From Chinchilla lanigera (Eukaryota; Chordata; Mammalia; Rodentia; Chinchillidae), in NCBI RefSeq assembly GCF_000276665.1, contig NW_004955446.1, positions 15,695,383-15,759,382 of the forward strand: a stretch of 64,000 nucleotides of DNA. The letters are read 5' to 3'. The notes under the pieces were generated by a model that searched no databases, was not told the origin of the DNA, and saw only the letters and a list, made by a program, of their open reading frames with translations. Each line of letters opens with the position of its first letter. Positions within the stretch are counted from its first letter, which is position 1. Below are positions 11,016-25,522 of the stretch, one piece after another. The translations under genes were made by a program, and so were the position numbers.

Positions 11016-14000
11016 ATAAAATTGAAATTTATGATTTATTATTCCGTACCAAATTGAGTAAATTCCAGAGATAGTTTATGGTATGATGGAATACAGATAT
11101 CATTGGTATTCTCTGAAGAAGAGTTTGGCCCTCAAAAAAAAAAAAATATAGGGCTTCCTAAGCATCAAATATGGTCAGAGTAGGAGCTGGTGAGTTACCA
11201 GGAAAAAAAAGTAAATTTTGATGTATAATAGATCTCATTGAAGTTGGAGCCACAAATTTGCCTTAACCTCAGACGAGTAGTCCAAATTGTATGTTGCATA
11301 GGTGCCTATTTTCACTGTCTGTATTGAGGAACCTTCTGGGTGCTTCCACTATATTTGAATACCAATCACTCAAACATTTTGTATATAGTATAGTAATCCT
11401 GTATAGACAAGACAAAGCTTTGAAAACTGAATCAAAGATAATTTTATTATTGCTCTACAGTGGACTGTTTTCCTCTGTAAAACAGTATTTATAGTTTGAG
11501 TAACTAGTAACATTATCATATTAGTCTATGTATTACTGAAACTCATTTTAAAAAATACTTCAATTTGAAAAGTCGCATATAATAATATCACCTTCTTTAC
11601 TGAACATATTTTGAAACATCATCACAAAGCATATTTCTCTTACATGGCAAATTTTGAATTACTGTTGATTGGGTATTTCTTAACCAAATAAGGTAATAAT
11701 TTAAAATAAAATAAAATTTAGACATTTTATCCAATACATATGCCAGATATTTATTTGCAAATTAAAATAATGTTGAAATACCATTGCCTTTAAATAATGC
11801 TTATATTTTTGAACACTTACAAATAATATTCTGAAACAATTCTTTAAAGAATCCTATCCAAAATTGTGCTCTTAAAGTCGTTGTTGGAATACAGAATACT
11901 AAATTAAAAAATACTTTCCTATTCAATGATGTATAATTACTGAATTATATGTTATAAAATTTATAACAGCTACAGAATATTTTAAAAGACTAAAGATAAT
12001 AATAAAAACATGTAAATCATTGCTACTAATATAAAGCAAGCTCTGTGCAGTGGTATTTTCCAAGCATATAGGATACAACAGAGGAAGGGTTTGTTTATTT
12101 CCATGTCAATGTTTTTCTTTTTCTTAGTGCAAGTAATTTGAGATTTTTCTCAAACGTGAGAGTGACTTCCTCCTCCACATTAAAATGACATTGAGAAAAA
12201 AGGAGTTATATTAGTTTGAGCGGTAAGACAAGAAGATAATAGAGATTATTACATTATGACACTTGCAAATATTTGGCTGAACTATAATGCTGTATGACTT
12301 AACTGTAGTTAACATGGTAATCAGGAAAAGGCACAAAATGCAATGATCCAAAAACAAAACTTCTCTAATATATTAAATTTTGCTAATCCTAAAGGAGCAA
12401 GTTCTATTCCAATGTTTTTAGTTATAGGCTCATTCTGAAGGGGAGGTGGCCAGACCTGTCAGGGGAGGACTTGTTTGGTCTCTTTGTGTGGTATTTATAG
12501 CCTGGTCTGGTTAATGTCAATCTTCACTTTATTGGTATTCTCTTAAATCCTGAAATTTTACCCAGACTTTTCCTTATAAGCCCAAACTTCTCAGAAAACT
12601 TTATGTAAATCTTCAGTAATATAAAGGTCTCTTCTTTTTCCTCACAAATTATTTTTTCCTATTTGCCCCTATATTGTAATACTCAATATAAATTTTATCT
12701 GAGACCTCAAGTTCAACTTGAGTATTTGCGGCTTATATACATTCATGCTTTTTTCCCACCCTTTCGTAACAAAAACAAACAAACCTCCTTTACCAAGTCC
12801 CAAAGACTGACTTTTTCCTGATAGTCATTGTTAGTAATGGAAGTGGAAAAACCCAGTTGATCAGCTGCCAAGGAGATGAGACTTTGTAAACAGCAATTTG
12901 TATGCTAAAGAAAGTTATTCGAGCCCCCTTGGAATGTGTAAAAATCAAGTAATTCTAACACAAGCATGGAAAATGAAATCACAATTTACTTATGCTTTCA
13001 TATTTAAAAAAAGAAACATCAATGTTTTTTAAGAAAATAAGTGCCTAAAATAGTCTTAGTGCCTATTGGTTCCTTAATTGTAATCCTGTACTGTTTTACC
13101 TTTCTTAGCTTGGATTGCAATAGAATGAATTAATAAGTAGCAGCAAAGTAAAACATTATATAAACAGTGTATAGCGGTTAGAGAAAAGTACATGTATGCG
13201 ATTCAGTATAGAAACAGAAGATACTATGGTCTATCTCTGCCTTGAATGTCAATGAAATATTGATATTTTCTCCAAAAAAATGAAAGATTTTTTTAGGAAT
13301 ACAGTAACTAAAAGTTAAACATTTCCACAAATAGCGCTTCTTCAGACACCCAACATGAATCCCTAGACTGAGCTGCCTAAAGGCAGCAGAGTTCTGCGAA
13401 GTTGCTCTCCCTTGATTAGTGTCTGGAACAACAAAAATACAAAATATTTCTTTCTGAATAGCTAGGCCAGCAGCAGGCTGGAGGTTTAGAAAAGCATCAA
13501 TGTGAAAATGTAACTTCACTTCATTTTTTACTGTGAGTAATGACAAGATGCCTAAAGGACATCTTAACTCTTGAGCATCTAAGAAATAAAATAGTGTATT
13601 TTTAAAAATTAACAGCAATTGGGAAAAATATACATCTTCATATTCTGAGCACACAACAAAATATTAGTTTTTATTAGTATATCATTTGTGGCATTCTTTG
13701 CCTTTTCAGCAAGTTTTAAGGTAGATAGTGTTATTAATTTCTATGGCTGAGTTTTTGTAGCAGCTTTGATAGCTGTTCATGTTTCCACTGACAATACAAA
13801 TTATTTTTCGAGAATAATTTGGAATGGTTCAAATTCTGTTTCATATAATTTAATTTTTAAGACATAAGTTATTACACTATGTCATATATTAACAAAAGCA
13901 ATTTCCAGTCAATGGCTTGGTAGTCTTTCTTGGATTATAGGAAGATGGATATTTTATTGCTTCAAGATTCATCCATTTTATTCCTGCATTAAATAGAAGG

Positions 14001-15040
14001 GCTAAATTTTACTGCAAATGTCTTCATTAGCCTAAAAATATTTCTCTTTCCACTGAGTAATTTCAACGCAGAGCCCTTAGATGACCGAGATGCAAAAATG
14101 CAGTGTTTACCTCTCCCTTTCCACCCATCTCTTTTAGTTTTTAATATTTCATAATTTACTCCTTTCTTCTTAGCCAGTTACATGATCCAATGTCTGCTTC
14201 TGAGATCTAACCCTTCTTTGTCCTAAATACTAGGTTATGCTTTTTCTTTCAAACTTGGTACATAGAAGTGTGGTATCAGTCTAACTCAACACTAAATCTT
14301 TGATAATGTTACCCTAAAGGTATTATATTTAATGTGCTACCAATCAGACAGTAAGTCATTACTGGTGTTAAAGGTCTTTATTTCATATCTTAAGTGCACT
14401 GTACTATATATTCATATATAGACCAACTAATAAAATGCCAATTATCTCATAACTGAAATGCCAAATACTGGAAATATATTTTATTCACTTCATATAAAAT
14501 TTCTTACTTTCCAAGGAGGTCACAACTAAATTTATTAATAAGAAATTCATTGCTTTTAAATAGAACAGTTTTATAAAGACAAAATTAATAAGCTTTTCTC
14601 AAAAAATTTTCTAGAAATTCATGAGTAAAACCATAGCCATAGGTAAAAAATTCTGAATGTAAATGAGCCCCAAAGATAATCATAGGAAAAAGGTGTAATA
14701 TAGTTGTTTCTATCATACATTATGGACCTCAGAGCTATCGCTAAGTCTGAAACTATAGGCTATGCTTGAATAAACTGTGTTTTAACTTACATAAGTCAAA
14801 TTCAAAGGACTATACAAACACTTGACTAGTCACACTGAAAATTAATGTAATTATTATGCATTCTTAAAGTTTTCACTTTTATATACTGTCTCAATCAATA
14901 TATATTGACAGTTTCTTCAGATCAAATGGGATTCTTTTCTTTTTTAATTAAAAAAAAACACTTTTTTTACTTGACAAGAATTGGAATTACTTGTTTAAAA
15001 ATTCATACTGTTGATTCTACTAATGCACCTAAAAATAAAT
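11016..15040. other. Unique AT-rich sequence
   Basis: Four kilobases with no exon or recognisable repeat. The 158-codon minus-strand frame at 13178-13654 shows no domain, no Kozak-like start and no homologous motif, and is treated as chance. Confidence 0.55.
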
Positions 15041-15430
15041 CTTAATTGATGAGCAGAGCCATTACTAATCTCACGTTCCCAAGCGTTGCTGCAGAAACTC
15101 AGGCTTTGCTTTCAGTCTGTCTGGAGGCGGAAAATGGTTGGGTCCTGCACGGCATATTTCACACTATCTCTAGCACAAAGTTTGGACCTGCCAACTCCGG
15201 CTACAGAACATGTATACTTCCTCAACGACTTTTCACCTTCCATCTGAGAGACTCTTGAGTGTTTTTGTTTTTTCTTTTCTTTTCTCTCCCTCCACAGAGG
15301 CAAGATTGCCCAGCCTCCATCGCGCTACTTTCAGGTCCATAGCTCTGCTGTCAGGTTTGAGGTAGCGTCTTGGTGTGTTAATGAGTAGAAAAGCCTGTAA
15401 GAAACAAATTTGTTTGTGAGACATGTTTTG
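15041..15430. other. Locally GC/CpG-richer block, possible conserved noncoding element
   Basis: Against an AT-rich background this block holds several CpG dinucleotides (cacgttcc, aagcgttg, ggaggcggaa, tgcacggc, actccggct, caacgact, catcgcgc) and no identifiable transposon. That is compatible with a constrained regulatory element, but there is no direct evidence of function and the frames through it show no protein features. Confidence 0.25.
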
Positions 15431-17772
15431 AGAAATCTTTCAAAGAACTTCAAAGAACACCCCAGCTTTCCAAAACCTTTTGAACCAGCGACGTTTCAGA
15501 ATAGGAATTAATTTCACATTATTGAAATTTCTTATAAAGAAGGGCCAAAAGTGTCCACTTTTAAAATACAGTTTAATGTCTGCTGAAATGTTTTGTAATA
15601 TAAATTTTGCATCTAATAACATCTAAGTACTGAAGAGTTTCACTGAATTGAGAGCTGAATAATTGCATGGATAGCATAATACAAAGAAATGCGTATAAGA
15701 GAAACAGTGTATTAATTTGGGGTATGTTGACTCACACTTTGAGTATCATTGATTTTTGATGACAAAAGAATTTCAAAATAGCAAGTATGATATTTTCAGA
15801 CTAAATGTAACCTTTAGAAAAACAACGTTACAAAACCTGTCATAATTCATTGTGTTTTATCAGTGTCTCAAAATCTGCCTTTCCTTAAAGTTAACCTTCC
15901 CACATATAATTGTCTACATAAAAGCCTCATATAAAACATATCTTAGTATAATTGGAAGCCTACCATCATTCTTTTGGCCTAAAAACACTTTCTCAGTAGC
16001 GCTTTGCCTGATGTCTCTTTCACCCAAGGATCCAGCTGCTGCCTTCAAATCTTTATTACATCTCTCTATCAGTGAAACTACAAACTTCACTGCATCCATC
16101 CGAATCGAGGCTCTGGAACATCTCTTAATTAAGGACAACTCTGAGCTCTTGTTCTGCCAAGTCCCAAGGTTTAAGAGGAAAAATTATTAAACGTCAGGTT
16201 TTTAAAAGGGGAGGGGAGTAAAATTTAGCCTGGAAATTTATTTCAGCTGAAAAAATTATTCTTGATATTTTCCAGCCAGTTTTTCCAATAAGAGCATTTA
16301 CTTTTTTGTAACTTTGTGGACACTAAACCAGTTTCCTTTCTGAAAGGTATGCTCTGAAACTTCTGTTTAAGTCCCTATTTCCTGGAACTTCCTCATTCTT
16401 CCTGAAAGCCTCTGTCTTTCATTCCATATCTCACAAGCTGAATGTATTTTATTTTTTAATGGGTTTTCAACAGGTGACTTATGTTTTCATTATGGAAATA
16501 TTTATGTGGTTTGACTGGAAAATATTATAACAGTAATATGAAAGAAAGGGGATGAGGCAGCCTAGGAAAGAGGACTAGAAATTAGTGTAATGTAGCGTCT
16601 TTCTTCACTAAGGTCATTTTTTTGTAATGAGTCTCATTTGCATGCACTTCCTGGAAAGCAAGGTTACCGTTCTCCTCAGCATCTCTCTTAATTGCTATGC
16701 CACCTGAGGTATGGCTGAGGAATGATGTTTTCAGTGGAAGGGTGGGGCACACAACACATGTGAAATTGTTTTTTAAAAAACATTTTATCATGCTCTACTT
16801 GTTGACATCCAAGTTTTTATTGCCTAAATCCTTATTCACACCTGAAAAGAAGGACCTCCTTTAGGATGCAAAAGTAAAAATCCTCTTGTAAATACAATAC
16901 TTTTAGCAATACTCACAAGTGTTTAAAACTTCTTTTAGATGACATTAAACTCCATGTCCATGTAAATTGTATAGATTTCTGGAGATTCATCCACACTGCT
17001 CCTGAAGTTTGGACCGAAGTTAAGGACATTTCACAATCCAAAACTCTACCCCAAAAATCTACCTCAGATTCCAAGGACACACGCAGGCTAGCAGTGAGTG
17101 TTTCCTTTACCACTTCTCAATAGATGAAGAGAAGGAACACTGCGCATTGAACCACCTTCTTATTGTCTTTTAGAAATGAGAAGTTTCTGAATAATCCTTA
17201 GACCATGACTCAACAAAATTTTTTTTCATCACTATCACATTGTTTGGATTGTAAGCACCTATGTCTAGATATTTAAAGTACCACCTCAGTGGATTTGTGT
17301 TTCTCTCATCTCTCTCTTCTACACTTTGTTTTAATCACTGCTTCCAAAGTAATAGTTCTAAAATTAATGTGATAATGACACACTCTTACCCCACATCTTT
17401 CAATGATGTACTAATGTTAAAAAATACTTTTTAAGTATAATCCTCTACCTACAGAAAGGCTCACTGTCTGCTTCCTTCCAGGATGTGTTCCTCGGCCTCA
17501 ATAGCTCACAATAACATGTACACAGGTCTAGTTGTCAATCCCTTGACAAATAGTCATACTAGATCCTCAAAGCAATTATAATTTAGTAATGGATGAAAAT
17601 CTGCTGTGGTAAACTACAGCATGCTTTATATATCACCAGGCTTAACATCTTCTTTGGTATTATCTACAATGTGTTAAATACAAATGTAAAAGTAGCCATT
17701 AAATATATGAAACTTAATTATATAACATGAGTTGTGATACCCAGGGGTTTGTTCTGAAAACATCATGGTTAT
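15431..17772. other. Unique sequence
   Basis: No gene or clear repeat. The overlapping plus and minus frames near 15852-16190 do not resemble any family known to me. Confidence 0.5.
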
Positions 17773-17775
17773 GAT

Positions 17776-17916
17776 AATGTTGAAGATGATGATGATGAAG
17801 ATGAAGAGGAGAAAGCACATAACAAGTATGAATTAACTAGTGAATATAACATGAAACAACTGGAAGGTTGTTCTTGGTCATCACCATCATTTGTGTGTGT
17901 GTCTGTGTGTGTGTGC
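17776..17916. repeat. Short (GAT/GAA)n and (GT)n microsatellites
   Basis: A trinucleotide run (gatgatgatgaagatgaaga) lies at about 17783-17811 and an interrupted GT run at about 17891-17916. Confidence 0.85.
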
Positions 17917-20900
17917 TTCTTCGCATGTTTCTCAGTTACTCATGGCTTCATTCTGTTTTAGCAGCTCCCAGAATTTATCTCTACAAAACCACAGCTTGAT
18001 TGTTTACAGGGAAACCATGGCTTTACGTTCTCACTGCCCATAATCCTTATCAAAATCTCTTCAACTTTGGCAATAAGAGTTAATTGCTGCTTGTGTTTTC
18101 TCCGTTGACCTACAGATCTAATGAAACAAATACTGGAAGACATTTCTTAACCCAACTGCCCAGAATTGTAGATACAGTTACTGAAAATTTACTCCAGAGA
18201 AGAAAGGCTGTCTGTGTCCATTTCTTTTGCTCATCTTCTGAGAATGTTTTCAATGACTTCCATGCAAAATTATTAGCTGAAATAAGACAAACTAGATAAA
18301 GGTGGAAACATTGTTGAAAACTTATCTTCCAAAAATCTTTTGTCAAAATTGCTTCCTGGGGTAATTCTTTCCAAATGTCTGCAATTGAGGACATTTTATG
18401 GTATAATAATAATTTTTTAGTGCATGTGCATGCATAACACACATACAATTAAAAGCTTTTAAGTTAATACCAATTATAGATTCAAAATATGATAGAGTTT
18501 AAAAAGTAACAAATGCTATAAGCCACTCTACTTATTGTGTATATGAGCAAACTTTTCTATAATAAAAATATGTGACTAATTCAGTACAATGTGTAACCAG
18601 GATGAAAAAAAATCTATTCATATAACATCAGTAAAACATAAAGAATGAATATACCTACTAGAAAAAGACTCAAAGATAGCCATTATTGCTGATACAAAAC
18701 TACCTAGAAAATCCTAAATGCTGGATTTAAAGCTAATTCTTTCCACTATAGTTCCACCAAATGGGATAGGCTGCCACAATGTTTATGTGTAGTAAATAGC
18801 CCTTATAATGTCTTGCTTTAGTCAGAAGTCCTCTGTGGCATATGATCATGTTTTCTAGTAGTTCTGGAGAGTACTTTGCAGTCCCCAAGCTGCAACCACA
18901 AATCCAAACTGAACATTTATTAATGGTAGCAATATTTTAACAAACATGAAATTTGAACCATCTATAAAGACAGGTATACTTTTGTATAGCATTACTTTTG
19001 TCATTTCTTAAATAGCACTGAAAAAGAAAATGATACATTTTTTAAAAAGAAACCAAACAATTTACCTTGTATTCCCTGTTCTCTGAGTAGTTAAAAAAAA
19101 AATCAAAACAATGCAACATATGCTTAGTGAACCACAAGGGTATAATACTATGTCATAAGAATTTTTAAATGTTCACTATTCGAACTGGCTTTCAGTATTA
19201 AAGTTGCATTCATTAAAAAGATATACTATGTTGATAGTTTGCAGACTTATTCATAAAAAGTAAAACTACACCCAAAATGAATTACTGTTGCTGGCTGTTT
19301 TTCTATTCAGCTGTCTTTTTTTAAATCATCTTTTCATTGTTCCTTGAAGGACTTTGCCTATAAAATTTTAACTTACATTTAAAGGAGGTATGTACATTAG
19401 AACTAGCCTCTTAAATAGTATTTAATATAGCTATTGATAGAATAATATGTAGTAATAAAAAGTAAAGTTCTTACTGCAGCACTGCCATTTTGTGTTATTT
19501 CATATCCTGTATCCTATTACTTTATGTGAAATATACTTACAAGAACTTAGGACTCAATTCCATTTTAGATATTTTAAGAATTATACTGCAGTGTAAATTT
19601 TATCAGTTTTATTCATGTTTCAAAATATGTATGATTTTATCCTTTATTGAAAAAAATCCATTTTTTAGATGATATGTAACTACCAGTACTTGAAGATATA
19701 GTCAGAATTATAGTGGTCACCTAGAACTCTGAATAGATATTGTATTCACTTCATAAACTAGCTTAGATCAGTGAAGGCAATTCTTTTAGAGACCAAGTTC
19801 CAAAACTGCAACCCAAAATCCATTTATTTATCACAAAGTCCCAACATTGTCATATAGCTTGAATACTGAGATTTTAGTTTAGAAAAAAAAAAAACAATTA
19901 TTATCTGTTGCTCCGCTGCCTGGGCCACTTGGCTCACATGTGGATGGAGAGGACTCTGCCTGCGCGCTGTGACATGCATGCCATAGTTTCTGCCCCTACT
20001 GGCTTAGATGTTAAGAACTGAACAAGGAATAATGTTAGGCTATGACTAGTGTTTAGAAAATCAGATCAAATAAAACTAGCAGAAATTCAACAAGTATTTA
20101 TGCAACCCAATTTCACCTGTTCTGAATACATACACTAAGTTCAAGAACTGACAGGCAGTCTGAGTAGTTGGAAAGAACTGATGAAGAAGCTGCAAACCTG
20201 AGAGCCTAGAGAGGACGAGAGAGTAGACGTGAACAAATTCGGCTCATTGCAGAACACTAGTGCACAGTAAGGACTACGACTAACTGGAGAGGGCATATTC
20301 CATTCAGAACGCTGCCGTCTTTCAATTCCAAGCAATTAAACTAAGCAAACGCAATGCTAAACCATTGCACATGTAGTCCTGAAATGTTGCATAATTTCAA
20401 TTAAAAGTCAAAATTATTCAGTCAACACAAAATCCTCCCAATACTCCTGAATCAGAAGCATTTTATATTTTAAAGAAATTCATAGGCCAGTGAATGATAT
20501 TAGAGGTCTACAGATACTACGTGAAAAAAGTCCAACTAATTAATATTCCCTGGTAAGAATGTATATTAACAATTTTAATGTGATAGGGAGACCATTATTG
20601 AAACCACTAATTACACTTGACATCTCACATATAAACATATCACTTCATGGAATTTTCTAATCAAATAAGACACTTAAAGTTGTGTAAGTCCTTGCTGGTT
20701 ATCCAGTTAACTGGTACCCAGTGCAAAATTCCCTTTTCTTCAACTCCAACAGGAAAATAATACTTTGCTCAAGAATCCATTCCTCAATGGTCTTAGAAAT
20801 ATGTGTAGCATTTTAAGAATAGTTCCTTGAAGTTCTTTATATGTTAGACATTGTGTTTAGCCTGGTCCATATAATCTTATTTTGGAAAATACATAGCATT

Positions 20901-22222
20901 CTGTTCTTGTCAAGATCTCCTGTCAATGGGAATTACTTTATCAAAGCCTATTGAGGGGAACATTCTTAGGGTCTCATCAGCCTGAGGAAAGGGAAAACTC
21001 AGCTTACTCTCAAGTTTTCATATATTGTCTAAGCAGAAAAAAAGCAGATGATAAAAAATACTTCCTTGGTCATATAGAAATACAATTAAAGCATAGATCT
21101 GAACCCATCTGGGAAGCTGAAAAAGTAATCAAATTATCACACAGCATTTTTATTCAAAGTTATTACATAATTTAGGTGCATTCACTGAGACTTGATAAAA
21201 AGAGAATCAGTTCTAACTTACCACATATTCCACCAAAAATGGTCCTTCGAATCAGTGTTCATTTGTCTGTCAGGACCATTTTTTAACAATTTATGGCTCC
21301 CAATTTTTATATCAGTATAGGAAAATGAATTAGAAATGATAAAAAGTATAGAGCAAAGTACATAAAATACTTTAAATATCTTATTGCCAAATTATATACA
21401 TTAAGTGTTAGTTTAGGAAATACAGTCTGACAGTGTTTGTGTCTTGATGTAATTAGTTGTATTTTTAGAACTGATTGATAACCTAGACATCACAGCCACA
21501 ATCAATACTTTCATGCCAAGTACTCAAGTAGTCAAAAGTTGTGCTGTTACACTATTTTATTACAACTCATGTTTTTAGTCATTATGCTTTAATTTCCAAG
21601 GAGATAATAAATCTACAGTTTAAGCTTGGTTCCCAGTCTAAATAGATGCCACAAGTAAAGTAGATAACAAACAAAATGTTTGGTAAATTAATAAATTAAT
21701 CAATGGGTTATATGAGAATTTAACAATTTAGATAAACAAAATTTCAATTAGAATGGAAATTTTAAGCCTCAGATTCAGTTCAACCTGAGGCCTGCTTACT
21801 TCCTGTGGATCACAAACAGAGCAGTTAACACCTTTTGTAGGCAAGATACTCATAGAGAAGACCTGAGAAAATCCTGAAAAATAGATTATTTTGGTATTTA
21901 CTGGGGGAAAGACCAGCAGCCACTGCAGAACCCAGAACTAGATCCACATCCTTGTCTGTCATGTGGAAAACAAATAACAATAACAACAAGAAATCTTAAT
22001 ATGTAGAAGAAAGAGCAACAAGACTATTGCCAGAGGGTACTACAGGAAGCAGTCAAGGAATGAAGCAAAAGATAAAATGAGTTACCCATGGAAGAGATGT
22101 GGGAATTTGTAAAAAAGTCCATCGCTGTAGGTGAAAGAGCACTTGGTTGATTCTAGGTTTTGGGTCAGAAAAATTAATGCTGACTTAGAACTATCTTCTG
22201 GTATCAAAAAGCAAAACAATGT
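17917..22222. other. Unique AT-rich sequence
   Basis: No gene. A faint MIR-like patch may exist around 20820-20880 (atgttagacattgtgtttag) but is too diverged to call. Confidence 0.5.
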
Positions 22223-22366
22223 GAAAGAAAGAAAGAGAGAGAGAAAGAGAGAAAGAGAGAAAGAGANNNNNNNNNNNNNNNNNNNNNNNNNNNNNNNNNN
22301 NNNNNNNNNNNNNNNNNNNNNNNNNNNNNNNNNNNNNNNNNNNNNNNNNNNNNNNNNNNNNNNNNN

Positions 22367-22414
<48 letters not shown>
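22223..22414. repeat. (GAAA)n/(GAGA)n microsatellite with a 100-N assembly gap
   Basis: GAAAGAGA units on the left, 22267-22366 exactly 100 N, then pure AAGA units to 22414. Frames translated through it are artefacts of the repeat and the N run. Confidence 0.97.
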
Positions 22415-25350
22415 ACATGGCTCCTTTTCAAAAGAAGGAAACACTGACCAACCTGAAAGAAAGGGCTACCAGTAGCCAAAAATTTGAACCATTAAATCAA
22501 TATTAGTAACAAAATAATTGTTGGCAACATTGGACTATCACCCCTAAATGTAAAATAAATATCTACAAGACTGCATTGATATAAATGATTAAATAAATGC
22601 AGAAGAAAGGTTAATCTATGTATATGGCAGGAAAATATCATAAATTACATATCCCTTACAATATTTATTAATTACAGTGATTCTTTTTAACATTTGACCT
22701 CTCAGAAAAGTGAAGACTAATACACCTGCCTTTAGGAGGAAGAGTTTAACCCCTTCCCATTGGGTGTGGGCTGGACTTTGTGATTGATTCACTTCTACTG
22801 AGAAAGGAAGGGAAAGCAGTAATGTAACAGAAACCTGGCATTCATCCCTTTCAACATGTGACCATGTTTAACATCACCAATGGTAAGACACAGTGATATC
22901 ATGTAACCCCGATACATTCTGAATGAACACATTACCTCTGTAAATACATATAAAATGTGAAACTTCATCTGAGAGCTGCAGACAAACCCAAACTGAAAAA
23001 CATGCCAGGAACTTGCCAACCAGTACTCTTAAAGATATCAAGACAAAAAAGATTAAAGAATCGTCACAGGCTAGACCAAGATCTGACAATGTATTGGGAG
23101 TTATAGATTGCATCTTGAAATAGAAAGAAACATTAGTGAAAGAAACTAGCATAATCCAAACAAGATCTGCAGCTTAACATATAGTATTGCTCTAGCAAGA
23201 ATTTCCCAGGCATATTTTCTGTTTTGTATCATATTAACTATAGAGGGAGCTGAATGAAGTGTATGTAAAATAAAGTATAGGCTATAATAAATGAATAAAT
23301 AGGGTCAGGATATTGAAAGCTTTCCTGTATGTATGAAATAATATAAAAGTTTATATACATATATAAATTAACATGTATATAATTTATATACAAATACATA
23401 AAATTAAACACTAACTCCTGTTGAAGACAACAATACCTTTTTGTTTCAAATGAAATTAAAAAGTTATTAAAAATTAAATTTTAAATACCAACAACTTTAC
23501 ATTTCTGAACACACTTTTCCAGCATGTAATATAAAATTATTCAAATGAATAAAGTTGCATGATGATAAATGTCATTACAGTAATATTTCTAAATAGGGAC
23601 TGGTTTTAGTAAATGAAAATAACACCAAGAAACCATTTTTATTAACTACATAAACTGTGAGTAAAAGCTTTTCCATTGTAAAATAAAAGTATGAATTTGT
23701 TTTGAATAATTTCAAGGCACTCCACAGAAGGGCATGTTTCCCTGAATTTTATTTTTGTTTCTAGGGAGGAGAAATGTAATTAGTGACTAAAGATGTAGAC
23801 ACTCTTCAGATTGAAGGCATCTTCAACAGGAAGCGGGGTTAAGAAGTTAAACCGCAGGAACAATGATGCGTCAGTGAAAGGCATGTTCCCTTTCATTCGT
23901 ACGGTTTAAACTAGAAAACCTGTCATTTGAAAGAATAAATGTTCTTTGAGTCATGGGTGGCAGCGTAAGTCACAAGCTTATCCTGACTTTTTAGCCTGGA
24001 GCTGAAGCCCTTGATTCTCAGACTCACTCCGACAATCCCCCTGCAGCTTCCTGGCGGTGCACATGCCATAGGGTTATCAGGCAGCAATTACAAACTTCTT
24101 CTGTGTAGGTTACTGATTTTTAAATTGACTGACTTGTAATTTCAACTTTTCCCCCTTTCTATCTTTAATCTCAACTGAGATGGAATTCACAGTAGTCAAA
24201 AGCAACACAAGACAAATTTTGGACCAAATTTTTCTGAAAAGCATCCAGATTAGAAGCTACTACTTTGCAGATCCTAAAGAGGAATCAGCATAGAGACTTA
24301 GTCTTGAAAGTCACTACGCTGTGCTTTTCTTTTCCACAATAACTGCAATGTGGCAATTAATACAGAAAAACTTACCGGGCACTGGAAGTCTTTTTACAGC
24401 ACAAGGTAGTTGAAGTAAAGATGTTTGGATGGGCTTCAAATATGTTTGAAACTCTGCCAGAAAGAGAACATAATTTGATCTATTGTATGGCTAAGCAAAA
24501 ATGTTACAGAGTGAGGACGTGAAGTTGGCCCTTAACTACAGACCGAGTTAGTAGTCAAAGTCAGCCTACATCCTGAGATTTGCTCTTGTCATTTCAGGGA
24601 AGGCTTAAGAGCTAAAGTGTGCCTCAGAGGAAGTTTTTTAAGGTCGAGACACTATGTGCTCTTCTCAGAGAACTGTAGAAGAGGCTTTCACTTTCTCTTT
24701 CAAGTTCTCCCAGCACCTACCTCTCTGCCTACTCCAGGCCCAATGTAGACGCTGCTGCATCTCAGCTGCTTATCTAACCCTTCCTTGGAAATCAGCATTC
24801 TTGCTTTTAGCTAGGGAAGCTTGCTTCTCTGTCTGTCTCTTCGCTGCATTCCCTCCTCTAGTTCTGATCACATAAAGAAGAGGAAACAAATTTTGTTGAA
24901 CAGCTAGGCAGTGTTCCCTAAACAAACAATCGAACAGTTCATGGGATGTAGCTAAGGATTATGTAGATAACTGCAGAAGTAAGCAGGTTTATATGATTTA
25001 TTTGACAGAGAAAGGTTCTCAAGAAAATGAAGATAAAACATTTGGCAAAGGAAAAGGTCCGCCTGGAGGGGAATTCTAGCCAGAGGGTACAGCTAGTACA
25101 AGCAGCAGAGGAGCATACAGAAGGCCAGAGTGTCTGAAGGAGGGGCAGGGGATGGCACAATAAGGGGTACAGTGGGACTGGTACACCCGACTAGTATCAT
25201 GAGGCTTCATAGGCCAGTGTAGGACATTCCACATAAAGAGGAAGCCCCTGGAATTTTTACCACAACCATGACATTTCATGTTTCTTTTTGAAAAGGTCTC
25301 ACTGAAATTTTAAGAGTTTAGAAGACAAAGAAAAGACCAATGAGAAGTGC
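22415..25350. other. Unique sequence with a TATA-rich palindromic patch
   Basis: No gene. Around 23338-23400 there is an AT-only region of overlapping TATATA/ACATATA motifs. Around 23820-24060 the sequence is slightly richer in GC and CpG (aggaagcggggtt, taaaccgcagg, gatgcgtcag, cattcgtacgg) without being a recognisable repeat. Confidence 0.45.
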
Positions 25351-25522
25351 ATTCTTCCTTTTTTTTCAGGCTTTTTTGAGGCAAAGTTTTGCTAGATCAA
25401 GTTGGCCTTGAACTCACTTTGTAGCCCAGGCTGGCCTCGAACTTGCAGTGATCCTCCTGCATCAGCCTCCCAAGTGCTACGATTACAGTCGTGTGCCACC
25501 ACACCTAGCCCTGGATTCTTCC
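25351..25522 (-). mobile_element. B1 SINE with 8-bp target duplications
   Basis: Complement of B1: ctagatcaagttggccttga, actcactttgtagcccaggc, tggcctcgaacttgcagtga, tcagcctcccaagtgctacg, gtgtgccaccacacctagcc. The internal partial duplication typical of rodent B1 is visible as two 'tggcctcgaact/ttggccttgaactc' words. The poly-T side is at 25358-25366. The direct repeat attcttcc at 25351-25358 and 25515-25522 fits target duplications. Confidence 0.93.

Noticed and set aside
13178..13654. 158-codon minus-strand open frame
   Set aside because: No recognisable motif, no conserved-looking segments, and stop-poor by chance in AT-rich sequence.
22131..22479. Frames rich in Lys/Glu/Arg or Ser/Phe/Leu around the N gap
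   Set aside because: Translation of (GAAA)n and N; not genes.
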